A DNA stretch of 64,000 nucleotides, taken from positions 4,030,001 through 4,094,000 of the forward strand of contig CP167917.1 of NCBI GenBank assembly GCA_041504365.1. The letters run 5' to 3'. The translations under genes and the position numbers were made by a program. The notes beneath the pieces were generated by a model that was given only the letters and a program-made list of their open reading frames with translations, was not told the origin of the DNA and did not search any database. Of this stretch, positions 30,585 to 39,880 are shown piece after piece. The stretch's first letter is position 1; the number at the start of each line of letters is the position of its first letter. The DNA comes from Dryocola sp. LX212. GTDB lineage: Bacteria > Pseudomonadota > Gammaproteobacteria > Enterobacterales > Enterobacteriaceae.

Positions 30585-30937
30585 GTCGTCAACAGGCAGG
30601 CGCGCACTTTGAGCTTCAGGCGCGCCGCTTTCTTGAGCGCAAAGGACTGCGCTTCATTGCTGCAAACGTCCATCTGCACGGCGGCGAAATCGACCTCATC
30701 ATGAAACAGCACAAGGTGATTGTGTTTGTCGAAGTGCGCTATCGCCGCAGCAACCACTTTGGTGGCGCGGCTGCCAGCATCACCCGCAGTAAACAACAAA
30801 AGCTGCTGCTTGCCGCAAGGAATTGGCTTGCCCGCACGTCCGGCAGCTTTGATACTGTGGATTGCCGTTTCGATGTGGTAGCCTTCACCGGTAATGAAAT
30901 AGAGTGGTTGACCAACGCGTTTACCGCAGATTTTTAA
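30542..30937 (+). CDS. yraN: UPF0102 family protein YraN
   Basis: A 131-residue protein of the Holliday-junction-resolvase-like fold: [49 protein letters not shown]. These carry the E...D...E-x-K-like core (EIDLI, VEVRYR) of the UPF0102 family; molecular role unknown. The start is a TTG at 30542 with a good site (aggaag) inside the end of lpoA, giving the same length as E. coli YraN. Confidence 0.92.
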   Translation: MAEILSGPDRPGKLSRQQAGAHFELQARRFLERKGLRFIAANVHLHGGEIDLIMKQHKVIVFVEVRYRRSNHFGGAAASITRSKQQKLLLAARNWLARTSGSFDTVDCRFDVVAFTGNEIEWLTNAFTADF

Positions 30938-30956
30938 AGCAACCAGGTAGAACAAC

Positions 30957-31547
30957 GTGCTCGAAAGAATCAAAGTCTGCTTCACGGAAAGTATCCAAAC
31001 CCAGATTGCCGCCGCGGAAGCTCTGCCAGATGCTATCTCCCGTGCAGCCATGACGCTGGTTCAGTCGCTGCTTAACGGCAATAAAATTCTCTGCTGCGGT
31101 AACGGCACGTCTGCAGCCAACGCCCAGCACTTCGCAGCGAGCATGATCAACCGCTTCGAAACCGAGCGGCCGAGTTTACCTGCCATTGCACTGAATGCGG
31201 ATAACGTGGTCTTAACCGCTATCGCCAACGACCGTTTGCATGATGAAGTGTATGCCAAACAGGTGCGGGCGTTAGGGCAGACGGGCGATGTGCTGCTGGC
31301 GATTTCTACCCGCGGCAATAGTCGTGATATCGTCAAAGCGGTTGAAGCTGCCGTGACCCGCGATATGACCATCGTGGCGCTTACCGGCTATGATGGCGGG
31401 GAGCTGGCCGGTTTACTAGGACCGCAGGACGTGGAAATCCGCATCCCTTCTCACCGCAGCGCACGCATTCAGGAAATGCATATGCTGACGGTGAACTGTC
31501 TATGTGATTTGATTGATAACACGTTATTCCCTCACCAGGATGATTAA
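30957..31547 (+). CDS. diaA: DnaA initiator-associating protein DiaA
   Basis: SIS-domain tetramer that binds DnaA and promotes initiation at oriC. The 196-residue product has the SIS core [38 protein letters not shown] and [12 protein letters not shown], and is almost identical to E. coli DiaA apart from its first residues. The start is a GTG at 30957. It is 19 bp after yraN and 9 bp before dolP. Confidence 0.96.
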   Translation: MLERIKVCFTESIQTQIAAAEALPDAISRAAMTLVQSLLNGNKILCCGNGTSAANAQHFAASMINRFETERPSLPAIALNADNVVLTAIANDRLHDEVYAKQVRALGQTGDVLLAISTRGNSRDIVKAVEAAVTRDMTIVALTGYDGGELAGLLGPQDVEIRIPSHRSARIQEMHMLTVNCLCDLIDNTLFPHQDD

Positions 31548-31556
31548 GGAGTACAG

Positions 31557-32132
31557 ATGAAGGCCTTTAAGCCACTTGCAGTCCTTATTACCGCGATATT
31601 GCTACAAGGTTGTGTTGCTGCCGCAGTTGTCGGCACTGCCGCCGTCGCGACGAAAACCGCAACGGACCCACGCTCCGTCGGCACCCAGGTTGATGATGGT
31701 ACGCTGGAAGTTCGCGTGAACAGCGCGCTGAACAAAGATGCTCAGATCAAGAAAGATGCGCGCTTCAACGTGACGGCTTATCAGGGTAAAGTGCTGCTGA
31801 CCGGGCAAACGAAAAACACCGAGCTGGCCTCCCGTGCCAAACAGATCGCGCTGGGCGTAGAAGGCACGACCGAGGTGTATAACGAAATACGTAACATCGC
31901 GCCAGTGGGCTTGGGCACGGCATCGTCAGATACCTGGATCACCACTAAAGTTCGCTCGCATCTGCTGTCCAGCGATCAGGTGAAGTCCTCCAACATCAAG
32001 GTGACGACTGAAAACGGCGAAGTGTTCCTGCTGGGTCTGCTGACCGAAAGAGAAGGCAAAGCAGCGGCGGATATCGCCAGCCGCGTCAGCGGCGTGAAGC
32101 ACGTGACCACCGCGTTTACCATTCTGAAGTAA
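31557..32132 (+). CDS. dolP: Division and outer-membrane stress-associated lipoprotein DolP
   Basis: Outer-membrane lipoprotein that supports BAM function and envelope integrity. The 191-residue precursor has lipobox LLQGC (C19) and two BON domains (about 45-115 and 125-190; GKVLLTGQTKNTELASRAK and GEVFLLGLLTEREGKAAAD). Last gene of the lpoA-yraN-diaA-dolP run. Confidence 0.96.
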   Translation: MKAFKPLAVLITAILLQGCVAAAVVGTAAVATKTATDPRSVGTQVDDGTLEVRVNSALNKDAQIKKDARFNVTAYQGKVLLTGQTKNTELASRAKQIALGVEGTTEVYNEIRNIAPVGLGTASSDTWITTKVRSHLLSSDQVKSSNIKVTTENGEVFLLGLLTEREGKAAADIASRVSGVKHVTTAFTILK

Positions 32133-32141
32133 GCATTGCTG

Positions 32142-32189
32142 ATCCGCCCTACCGACACGTAGGGTGGATAAGCGCAGCGTCATCCACCG
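32142..32189. repeat. REP element between dolP and the regulator gene
   Basis: agggtggataagcgcagcg...catccaccg plus a partial facing copy (gatccgccctacc), between two convergent genes. Confidence 0.8.
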
Positions 32190-32200
32190 AAAAGCTCAAA

Positions 32201-34111
32201 TCAAAAACGGCTCAGACACGCCACCGCCACCGCGCTGAAACTCGTAAAGTCCCTGCACTCCCGCAGCTTTGTCATCGCCCTTTCGCGAAGAAACGTCACG
32301 AAAATATCGTAAATCGCCATCGCCTCTTCGTATTCGCTTTTGCTGATCGCCAGCAGGAAGATAACGTGCGCGGTTTCGTCACCCCAGCTGATGCCGTGCG
32401 GGGCAAGCACGGTATAGACCACGGTTTTGTTGGCCATCAGGCCAAGGGAGTGCGGTAGCGCTATGCCTTCGCCGAGCATGGTGCTGACTATCGCTTCCCG
32501 CTCTACAACCGATGGATAAAAGTCATCACTGACGTAGCCTTCCTGCTCCAGCTGCCCGCACAGCTGGCTAAAGAGTTGCTGCTGGGTAACCGGCTCGTCA
32601 ATGACCAGGAAGTGGCGGGCATCGAAGAACTTTTCCAGCATGTAGGGGCGTGTTCTGTCCACCAGCACCAGCTTGCCCAGCTGTTCAAGCTGATACTCCG
32701 TCGGGAACGGCGACATCGCCACGATCGGCTTATCCTTTTCGTGGATGCGCGCGGTGGTAATCACAAAATCCTCTTCAACGCTGCCCAGCAGCTCGTATTC
32801 ACGCAGGGAAATAATGCGCGTCACCTCGATTTGCGGGTACTTCCGCAGCAGCATCGCCTGAATCATGCGTACCGTAGAGTTGCCCGTATCGCACACCAGC
32901 AGCGCACGCGGATGTCGCTGGTAGCCGATGTTGTAGTGCCTCTCCAGCCCCACGCCGATATGCAGCACCAGAAAACCAATTTCGTTTTCGCTGATGGCAT
33001 AGGGCGTGTATTTGCCCCAGCTCGACACCGCGGCCAGCGTCATGTCATAGGCCATCGGGTAGTGCTGCTTGATGTTGGACAGCAGCGGATTAGGAATATT
33101 GATCTGATAGCGCACGCGGGTAATCATCGTTTTGATGTGCGTGAGCAGGTCGGCATGCAGCTGGGTATCAGCCAGCATGTTGTAGTTATAGTGGGTGTTG
33201 ATGTAGCGCAGGATATAATTTACCAGCGCTTCGTCATCGTCGGCGCTGATGGCGCTCGGCGCCACATCCTGCACCTGCCGCGCCGCAATATGTACCTGAA
33301 GCCACTGCTCTTCCGCTTCGGACAGCGCTTTACCCGCCAGCTGCCGCAGCAGGTCAGCTATCTGCCGCGCGGCCGCCCGGACGTCATCCTCCACGTTATC
33401 GGCGGTAAACTCTGCAAGCGGGTAGCCTTCGCTGATGCGGCGCACCGCCACCGCGCAGTACAGGCGGATAAACCGCTCCCCTTCGTCCGTCAGGCGAATG
33501 CGACAACGGGTGAAGCAGTCATGCAGCTCCGTCGCAAGCAGTGCCGGGACGCCAGCATTGAGCGCCTCTTCGGTGAGTAATGGGTTATCGCCGTCTTCCT
33601 GCTGCAGCTCCCAGAGCAGGTCCGTCAGGCAGGCGCGCATTGCCGTTTCGCTGCCAAACAGCTTCATGCCGTGGCGCGGACGCGTTTCAATGGTCAGATT
33701 ATAGCGGGCCAGCCACTCGCGCACTTCGGCCATATCGCTTTGCAGGGTCGCCCGGCTGACAAACCACTCGTCCGCCAGATCTTCCAGCTTCAAAGAAAAG
33801 GCCGAGGTCAGAAAGCGGACGATGAGGTAGTGAACCCGCTCAGGCGAGGTTCGGGGAATACGTAGCTGCCGTGATGGTTGTTGTACCAGCGCCTCATAAC
33901 GTTCGGCATCTTCGATAATCAGCTGATAGCCTTCGCCGCGGGCAAGGGTAAACTGCGCACCATGCCCGGCGAGCAGCGTATTCAGCGCCGTGATATCAGT
34001 CCGTACCGTGCGGGTGGAAACTGACAGACGCCGCGCCAGTTCGTCCTGGGGCAGCGTCTCGGTTTGTAGCATCTCAAACAGCTGGGACAGGCGAAGGTTG
34101 GGGAATCGCAA
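32201..34111 (-). CDS. PTS-sensing regulator with HTH, two PRDs, EIIB and EIIA modules
   Basis: A 636-residue BglG/MtlR-type regulator: two N-terminal helix-turn-helix regions (about 1-60 and 85-160), PRD1 (about 195-285, with H197 and H274), PRD2 (about 300-395, with H319 and H384). A Gat-type EIIB-like domain with C407 (LLVCDTGNST) and a fructose-type EIIA domain with H554 (GIALPHS) follow. Such proteins are phosphorylated by HPr and by the cognate EII, and switch operon expression with substrate flux. Starts at TTG 34111 with site aaggaaac. Last gene of the ten-gene operon, so probably its regulator; this implies that the operon's transporter is PTS-like. Confidence 0.85.
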   Translation of the reverse strand: MRFPNLRLSQLFEMLQTETLPQDELARRLSVSTRTVRTDITALNTLLAGHGAQFTLARGEGYQLIIEDAERYEALVQQPSRQLRIPRTSPERVHYLIVRFLTSAFSLKLEDLADEWFVSRATLQSDMAEVREWLARYNLTIETRPRHGMKLFGSETAMRACLTDLLWELQQEDGDNPLLTEEALNAGVPALLATELHDCFTRCRIRLTDEGERFIRLYCAVAVRRISEGYPLAEFTADNVEDDVRAAARQIADLLRQLAGKALSEAEEQWLQVHIAARQVQDVAPSAISADDDEALVNYILRYINTHYNYNMLADTQLHADLLTHIKTMITRVRYQINIPNPLLSNIKQHYPMAYDMTLAAVSSWGKYTPYAISENEIGFLVLHIGVGLERHYNIGYQRHPRALLVCDTGNSTVRMIQAMLLRKYPQIEVTRIISLREYELLGSVEEDFVITTARIHEKDKPIVAMSPFPTEYQLEQLGKLVLVDRTRPYMLEKFFDARHFLVIDEPVTQQQLFSQLCGQLEQEGYVSDDFYPSVVEREAIVSTMLGEGIALPHSLGLMANKTVVYTVLAPHGISWGDETAHVIFLLAISKSEYEEAMAIYDIFVTFLRERAMTKLRECRDFTSFSAVAVACLSRF

Positions 34112-34156
34112 TGCAGTTTCCTTTTCTTAAACGGGTGCACGGGCGGCCCGGCAAAG

Positions 34157-35308
34157 CTATTTCACGGGGGAGAACACCAGCTGTGAAGGGCTTCCGACCG
34201 CCACGTAATCGTCAATAAACGACAGCTTGCCGTCCGGCTTCGCCACGCTGAAACGCGTGATATTGTCGCTTCTCTGATTCATAGCGTAGAGATAATTGCC
34301 GCTGCTATCGAGTGTAAGCGTGCGGGGGTAGTCGCCACGCGTCCAGATATCGCCCTGATGGGTCAGGGTACCGTTAGCCGACACGGTAAAGTGTGCGATG
34401 CTGTTATGCAGGCGATTCGCCACGTACAGCTGCTTTCCATCGTGACTCAGGACAAGGCCCGCCGCGAAACTGGTGCCCTTATAACCCTTTGGCAGCGCAG
34501 AGATCGTTTTGCCTTCGGTTAAGGTGCCCTTAGCCGTATCGAGCTGATAATGGGTAAGCGTCGAGGACTCTTCGTTGATCAGCCACAGACCGTCGCCATC
34601 TGGCGTAAACACAAAATGGCGTGGCCCGGCACCTTTGGAAGAAGCGGCAATAAACGGCGGATCGTTTGGCGTCAGCCTGCCGGTTGCATCATCGAAACGA
34701 TACTGATAGATCCGATCGAGTCCCAGATCGGTAGAAAAGACAAACTTACCGCTCGGATCGGCGGAGATCATATGCGCATGCGGCCCGTTATGATCGCTGG
34801 CCGCAAAACTGCCTTCAACGGCGGCTTCCGGCTTCGCCGCGCCCGGCTGGCCTTCATCCTGTTTCGTGTCCGTGGCTTCACCCAGGCTACCGTCCTGTTT
34901 AATCGGCAGCACGGCAATGGTGCCGCTGACATAATTGGCGACCAGCAGATGGCGTCCGCTCGGTGTCAGAGACAAATAAACCGGCCCGTCACCGCCAGAA
35001 GCAACCTGGTTTAATTCAGTCAAATCTCCATCTTCGCCAATGCGCAGAGCAGCAACCACGCCATTCTCCGCCTCGCTCGCCACGTACAGCGTTTTGCCCT
35101 CTTCAGAGGCGGTGAGCTGAGCGGCATTCGGCAGCTGATTCACCAACGTTTTATTGCTGAGCGCGCCGGTTTTCGTATCCACCTGAAAGCGATAAACGCC
35201 CTCTCCGTTCGGGTTGTAAGTCCCTACCCATGCGAACTGCGGCTGGGCCGCTGCCGTCCCGGCCACCATAGCAAATGATGCGATAAGCAGATTACGTGTT
35301 GCAGGCAT
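34157..35308 (-). CDS. Periplasmic lactonase-family beta-propeller protein
   Basis: A 383-residue member of the seven-bladed-propeller lactonase family (PF10282 type, which includes cytosolic 6-phosphogluconolactonase Pgl). It differs from Pgl in having a signal peptide (MPATRNLLIASFAMVAGTAAA, cleaved near residue 21). Repeats such as PSGRHLLVANYVSGTIAV, PSGKFVFSTDLGLDRIYQY and DSSGNYLYAMNQRSDNITRF mark the blades. Probably opens a sugar lactone in the periplasm. It is 101 bp downstream of the aldolase, past a BIME, and 45 bp upstream of the regulator. Confidence 0.82.
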   Translation of the reverse strand: MPATRNLLIASFAMVAGTAAAQPQFAWVGTYNPNGEGVYRFQVDTKTGALSNKTLVNQLPNAAQLTASEEGKTLYVASEAENGVVAALRIGEDGDLTELNQVASGGDGPVYLSLTPSGRHLLVANYVSGTIAVLPIKQDGSLGEATDTKQDEGQPGAAKPEAAVEGSFAASDHNGPHAHMISADPSGKFVFSTDLGLDRIYQYRFDDATGRLTPNDPPFIAASSKGAGPRHFVFTPDGDGLWLINEESSTLTHYQLDTAKGTLTEGKTISALPKGYKGTSFAAGLVLSHDGKQLYVANRLHNSIAHFTVSANGTLTHQGDIWTRGDYPRTLTLDSSGNYLYAMNQRSDNITRFSVAKPDGKLSFIDDYVAVGSPSQLVFSPVK

Positions 35309-35333
35309 TGGAGATCCTCGATGTTGGTTTAAT

Positions 35334-35402
35334 GGTAGATGGCACTGCGCTTACCCACCCCACGATCGCCCGCCAGGCAGATAAGAGCATCATCATCCGC
35401 CG
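35334..35402. repeat. Degenerate BIME (two facing REP units) within the operon
   Basis: ggtagatggcactgcgcttacccacc faces ccaggcagataagagcatcatcatccgcc; both resemble the REP units elsewhere here but with several changes. It separates the aldolase from the lactonase gene and may stabilise the upstream mRNA. Confidence 0.6.
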
Positions 35403-35409
35403 TTGCGTT

Positions 35410-36150
35410 TTAACCAACCAGCTTCTTAGTCATTTCCAGCAGAGTAGCAACATCGTGCGGACGGGTGTTACCGCTCGCCTTATCAATGATAGAGCTGTAG
35501 ATGTGCGGGATAACTTTGCTGACGCCCGCATCCAGCGCGATCTTGAGGATTTCTTCGTAGTTTTCCAGATCGATCCCGCCCGTTGGCTCGAGCCAGAAAT
35601 CGTGTTTTGCACAGGCCTCCGCTACCGCCCGGAACTCATCACGGCATTCCAGACCGCCCATCGGGAAGTACTTAATGGAGCTGCCGCCCATATCTTTCAG
35701 CAACTTGATGGCGGTTTCAACCGGTACAATGCCGTCCGGCGCTTTCGAACTAAGCGGCCCGGTGGAGATTTTTACCCTGCCAACGGTGCCGGTCGGGGAG
35801 ACAAGTCCGTTTACTACGGATTCATTTTGCCCAAGCAGCGCGCGTGACATCCCCACGCCAGTAAAGACCTGGTTAACGTGCTGCGGCTGAACCTGACGGG
35901 AGATTTCGCTAACCATCGCCGACTGATTCGGATCGCCAGCGCCAAGGCCCACGGAAAGCGCGTTATCGATAAGCGCCGCATAATCGCGCATATCCGCCAC
36001 CGCACTATCAACGTCCGGATAATTTTTGGATAGCACACCCACCAGCACATGCCCTTCGGCCGCATCATAAATCTCTTTGGCATTCTCTTTAGAGCCAGCC
36101 AGTACATTCAGGCAAACGCGATCGCGGTAAAAGTTAGGGGTTAGTTTCAT
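35410..36150 (-). CDS. dagF: 2-dehydro-3-deoxy-phosphogluconate aldolase (DgaF/DagF type)
   Basis: Cleaves KDGP to pyruvate and glyceraldehyde-3-phosphate. The 246-residue product is of the PF07071 KDGP-aldolase family: begins MKLTPNFYRDRVCLNVLAGS, has VLVGVLSKNYPDVDSA, GPLSSKAPDGIVPVETAI, IKYFPMGGLECRDEF and WLEPTGGIDLENYEEI. It is the family used in the D-glucosaminate pathway (dga genes), not the Eda family. ATGA overlap with the upstream PLP-enzyme gene indicates consecutive steps. Confidence 0.88.
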   Translation of the reverse strand: MKLTPNFYRDRVCLNVLAGSKENAKEIYDAAEGHVLVGVLSKNYPDVDSAVADMRDYAALIDNALSVGLGAGDPNQSAMVSEISRQVQPQHVNQVFTGVGMSRALLGQNESVVNGLVSPTGTVGRVKISTGPLSSKAPDGIVPVETAIKLLKDMGGSSIKYFPMGGLECRDEFRAVAEACAKHDFWLEPTGGIDLENYEEILKIALDAGVSKVIPHIYSSIIDKASGNTRPHDVATLLEMTKKLVG

Positions 36151-37265
36151 GCCTGATTCTCCTGGCTGGTATTCGCTTTAATGCACTGATAAATAATGTC
36201 TAACTGCTGCGGGCTGACGCTGCGTACGTCGGCTTCAATAATGCCTTCGTTCGCCTTGTAGCCGCGGAAGAAAATGGCGTACTCACCCTGTTTAAGGACG
36301 CTGACCAGCTCGCCCGTTGAAATACCAATCGCGGCTTCGTCGAACTTAATTTCCGTGCGGGCGATATCGCGGCCTGCGGCATCCCACACCACGCGGGCGC
36401 TCACGCCGTTCAGTGTATTAAGGCTGCCGATAAACGGCGTCATTTTCTGCACCATCTCTTCGCCGCTCTCTTTGGGCGCGGTGAGGTAGTGCTCAATAGC
36501 GCAGGTCAGGCCAAGAATACCTTCTTTGCCCACCTTCATGGCGCGACCTATCCCACCAGTTTGCAGCTTCACCCACTCGACGTACTGCTGCCTGCCGATA
36601 ACCAGACCGCTGGTTGGCCCTTCAATTGCTTTCGCACCGCTGTAGATCACCAGATCTGCGCCCGCGCGGTAATAGCACTGCAAATCCTCTTCCGCCGCCG
36701 CGTCGACAATCAGCGGCAGATTATGCTTGCGGGCAACCACAACGGCCTGCTCCACGCTGAGCATGCTTTTCTGCACTGAGTGGTGTGATTTGATATACAG
36801 GATGGCCGCCGTGTGCGGGGAAATCGCCGCCGCCAGCTGGTCCGCCGAACATTCGTTGGCGTAACCCGCTTCGACAATTTTGCCGCCGCCCAGGTTAACC
36901 ATGGTGCCGACCGGTGCGCCAAAGTTCACGTTGTGGCCTTTTGGCAGCACGATTTCGTTATTTTCCAGCTTACTGCCATGCAGATTTTCGATCTGCCACT
37001 GATTATCTTTCACCAGCACCGCCGCAACGGACTGGGCGATCCCGGCAGAGGCGCAGGAGACAACGGTCGCCGCTTCCACATCCAGCAGCTTCGCGATGTA
37101 CTCGCCGGTTTTGTTGACCAGATCTTTCATTTCAAAATAGTGATTCATGCCGTTGGTGACGGCTTCCACCACCTCCGGACGCGGGGTCGAAACGCCCAGT
37201 GCGGTCATACGCCCGGATGCATTAATCACCTGTTTTAAATTATATTTCTCATAGACTGAAGGCAT
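36147..37265 (-). CDS. SelA-like PLP enzyme (DgaE-type amino-sugar-acid ammonia-lyase)
   Basis: A 372-residue fold-type I PLP enzyme related to selenocysteine synthase: begins MPSVYEKYNLKQVINASGRM, has the substrate segment HNVNFGAPVG, the PLP-binding IVDAAAEEDL and Schiff-base lysine K212 (SGAKAIEGPTSG). In the glucosaminate pathway DgaE converts D-glucosaminate-6-phosphate to KDGP plus ammonia. Coupling to the KDGP aldolase supports the same reaction here. I chose the ATG at 37265 with family similarity starting at once; upstream frame is noncoding. Confidence 0.85.
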   Translation of the reverse strand: MPSVYEKYNLKQVINASGRMTALGVSTPRPEVVEAVTNGMNHYFEMKDLVNKTGEYIAKLLDVEAATVVSCASAGIAQSVAAVLVKDNQWQIENLHGSKLENNEIVLPKGHNVNFGAPVGTMVNLGGGKIVEAGYANECSADQLAAAISPHTAAILYIKSHHSVQKSMLSVEQAVVVARKHNLPLIVDAAAEEDLQCYYRAGADLVIYSGAKAIEGPTSGLVIGRQQYVEWVKLQTGGIGRAMKVGKEGILGLTCAIEHYLTAPKESGEEMVQKMTPFIGSLNTLNGVSARVVWDAAGRDIARTEIKFDEAAIGISTGELVSVLKQGEYAIFFRGYKANEGIIEADVRSVSPQQLDIIYQCIKANTSQENQA

Positions 37266-37275
37266 GTTCTTTTCC

Positions 37276-38379
37276 TTATTCGCAATCAAACCACTTACCG
37301 CCGCGGACGGCGGCAAGGGCCACGAGCAGCCGATCGCCGGTGAGCGTCTGCTGTTCAGAATCGGTGAACAGCGTCGGCTGGCGCTTAAGTTCAAAAATAG
37401 TCAGATCGCCGTCCAGGCCAACCACTAACCGGCCTTTATGCTGCAGCCGCAGGCCGTCCGCCGCATGAGCGGTAACGCAGTCAATCACCTGCGGCAGGGA
37501 AAGGCCGATGGAGAGGAATTTGGACATCACCGCGCCCAGGCTGTGTACCGGGCCGTTTATGCGGTTGCGACAGTAGATATCGGAGCTGATGGTGTGCGGC
37601 AGAATGCCCTGGCCGATGGCGATTTTCGCCACTTCAAAGCTGAAGCTGGCCGTGCCGTGACCCACGTCCAGACGTACGCCGCAAGCAATGGCTTTGGCAA
37701 CGGAAGCGCGCAGTTCACCCGCAGGGTTCAGGATGCGGTTCGGCTTGCCGTTGTAGCAGTGGGTAATAATATCGCCGCTGGAGAGCAGCTCGGTAATTTC
37801 GTCCAGGTCCGGCGGGTTGTTGCCGATGTGCACCATCATCGGCAGGTCGCCGTTTTCACGCTGGATTTCTTTGGCACGCTCAAGAGGTTTGATGCCGTTA
37901 GCGCCGACCACGCTGCTGCTCATGCGCGCTTTAATACCGACGATAAAACCTGGGTGGCGCTTCACCGCGTCACGCACGGCAACTTTGTCGATGTTCGCCA
38001 TGTCAGACAGCTCGTTCTGGGCAATCAGACCAACGCGAGAGATGTTCAGCAAGGCGTAAACGTCAGTCTGTGCTTTGCGGGTCAGCTCGTAAAACTCATC
38101 AATGTCATCCGCGCCGGTACTGCCCGCATCGACCACGGTAGTGACGCCGGTCGCGACGCCAACGCTGTCAGGATCGTCATGATAAATCGGGGATTTGGAG
38201 TAGCAGTGGACGTGGGAATCAATCCAGCCTGCGCTGACGTAATACTCGCCGCTAAGCTGGCGCTCCTCGCGTGCCTCGCCAGTCACCTCGCCCAGGGCCG
38301 CAATCTTGCCGTCCTTCAGCGCAATGTCGATAACCGTATCGTCCACCAGGCGGGCCTGACGCAGGATTAAGTCGAACAT
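37276..38379 (-). CDS. Amidohydrolase/deacetylase (EF_0837 type)
   Basis: A 367-residue TIM-barrel metal amidohydrolase. H56-x-H58 in GWIDSHVHCYSKSP binds metal, K150 in IVGIKARMS is the probable carboxylated bridging lysine, and later His/Asp ligands lie in MVHIGNNPP, ITHCYNGKPN and GHGTASFSF. It resembles dihydroorotase- and NagA-like deacetylases and belongs to the family conserved beside the DUF4310-4312 genes in other bacteria. It probably removes an acyl group from an amino-sugar acid before the PLP step. Downstream gene starts 10 bp later. Confidence 0.8.
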   Translation of the reverse strand: MFDLILRQARLVDDTVIDIALKDGKIAALGEVTGEAREERQLSGEYYVSAGWIDSHVHCYSKSPIYHDDPDSVGVATGVTTVVDAGSTGADDIDEFYELTRKAQTDVYALLNISRVGLIAQNELSDMANIDKVAVRDAVKRHPGFIVGIKARMSSSVVGANGIKPLERAKEIQRENGDLPMMVHIGNNPPDLDEITELLSSGDIITHCYNGKPNRILNPAGELRASVAKAIACGVRLDVGHGTASFSFEVAKIAIGQGILPHTISSDIYCRNRINGPVHSLGAVMSKFLSIGLSLPQVIDCVTAHAADGLRLQHKGRLVVGLDGDLTIFELKRQPTLFTDSEQQTLTGDRLLVALAAVRGGKWFDCE

Positions 38380-38428
38380 GGTTTTCTCCTTTATGGGCGG
38401 ATGGCACAGGCCGCCATCCGCCGCTGTG

Positions 38429-39070
38429 TTACAGCGCGACCGGGAAGATCGCACCCAGGATCATCGCGCCCAGAATTGCGCCGCCGGTAATAGGCTTGCC
38501 CCAGAGGTAGAACAGCAGGGAGCCCACCAGCGAACCGATGCCGATAGGAATAGAAGCGGTCATTGCGCTGAGGATAATCAACGGCCCAAGGAAGCGGCCA
38601 GAAGCGTTACCCGCCCCCATCATCACGTCCGCCCCGTAGGTGGAGTCGCTCTGATTGATGGTGAACTTACGCGCCAGAATAATGATGTAGCCAACGGCCA
38701 GGCCAAGCACCAGTCCTGTGACCAGCGATGCCCCGAAGTTAGCCACCGGGAAGACAAAGCCTGCACCCAGCAGCAGCGCCGGAACGCCAAGGCCAATACC
38801 GGTCTGAATGGCCCCACCGATATCCAGAATCCCCACCAGCGAACCTTCGATGATGCGGGCAAACAGGAAGCTTGCACCAAATGCAGCGACCGCACCGTAA
38901 GCCCCGGTATCAATCCCCGCACGCAGCATGGAAACGAAGGCTACTTCGTTAAAGGCACCAATGCCGTACAGGTAGTACATGTGTGTCCCGGCGAACACGC
39001 CGGAAGAAAGCAGGCCAACAAAAATCGGGAACGACCAGTCGGCATACCAGAACCCTTTATTCTCTTCCAT
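38429..39070 (-). CDS. DUF4310-family integral membrane protein
   Basis: A 213-residue inner-membrane protein with about six hydrophobic segments, starting MEENKGFWYADWSFPIFVGL. Glycine-rich helices (GIGLGVPALLLGAGFVFPVA; VTGLVLGLAVGYIIILA) and the ending YLWGKPITGGAILGAMIL suggest a channel or permease component. The function of the family is not established. With DUF4311 it probably forms the membrane part of an uncharacterised uptake system. Confidence 0.8.
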   Translation of the reverse strand: MEENKGFWYADWSFPIFVGLLSSGVFAGTHMYYLYGIGAFNEVAFVSMLRAGIDTGAYGAVAAFGASFLFARIIEGSLVGILDIGGAIQTGIGLGVPALLLGAGFVFPVANFGASLVTGLVLGLAVGYIIILARKFTINQSDSTYGADVMMGAGNASGRFLGPLIILSAMTASIPIGIGSLVGSLLFYLWGKPITGGAILGAMILGAIFPVAL

Positions 39071-39080
39071 TGCAGGCTCC

Positions 39081-39857
39081 TTATTTTCCGCTCATTGAGT
39101 TATGGATCAGATCCAGCCAGTTCGGCACGGTCAGATGGAAGGATTCGATCATCTTCATGTCGAAGCCGCGGAAGAATGCGCTCAGGACGAACAGGGCGAC
39201 AATCGCGCTCATCATCACTTTGGTGACGCGGTTCCAGCCGCTCTCTTCCACGCCTTTACCAATCAGGATCCCCAGCACCAGGCCCGGTACGGCGTTGCCC
39301 ATGATCAGCTGCGCGCAGCCGCCGAAGATGGTCGCCCAGAAGCCAGATTTTTTACCGGCATCAATCGCCGCCAGCCAGAAAATAACCGGCATCACGGTGT
39401 TCACCAGCAGGTTTGCGGCAGGCACCAGCACCTTAACGGCGGTAACCTGAAGTGCTTCTGGCACGGCGGAGGCGGTAGAGTTAAGGAAAGCGACCACGAA
39501 CATGCCAATCAAGCCGCAGGCGATGGCCATCTTTTTCGGGTCGTGCAGGGTTTCGGCGACGTTGCGATTTTTGATCATCAGCGCGGCGGCACCCCAGTTC
39601 GGGATAATGCGGTGGTCAACGTCCTGCGTGAAGGCACCCGCTGCAACAGAGGAGGCCCAGGCGTTGAAGAAGAAACCTAAACCAAAGGAGAAATGCGAAG
39701 CCGGGTCACCTTCACAGGAGTTCAGTTCGCCGAGCGTACGAAATGCCCCCATGCCCTGGGATGTTGGCGCATGAAACATTCGGGCAGCCCCGGCGCCAAC
39801 ACCCACGCCGACCAGGCCGCCGATGATGAGCGATTTTATTAATATTATTAAGAACAT
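39081..39857 (-). CDS. DUF4311-family integral membrane protein
   Basis: A 258-residue inner-membrane protein with about six to seven hydrophobic segments: MFLIILIKSLIIGGLVGVGV at the start, conserved polar loops SCEGDPASHFSFGLGFFFN and WGAALMIKNRNVAETLHDP, and membrane helices such as AVPGLVLGILIGKGVEES. Family function not established. Encoded 10 bp before DUF4310; the two probably form a two-subunit membrane complex. Confidence 0.8.
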   Translation of the reverse strand: MFLIILIKSLIIGGLVGVGVGAGAARMFHAPTSQGMGAFRTLGELNSCEGDPASHFSFGLGFFFNAWASSVAAGAFTQDVDHRIIPNWGAAALMIKNRNVAETLHDPKKMAIACGLIGMFVVAFLNSTASAVPEALQVTAVKVLVPAANLLVNTVMPVIFWLAAIDAGKKSGFWATIFGGCAQLIMGNAVPGLVLGILIGKGVEESGWNRVTKVMMSAIVALFVLSAFFRGFDMKMIESFHLTVPNWLDLIHNSMSGK

Positions 39858-39880
39858 CAGTCTGTCCTTTCTGTGTGTTG

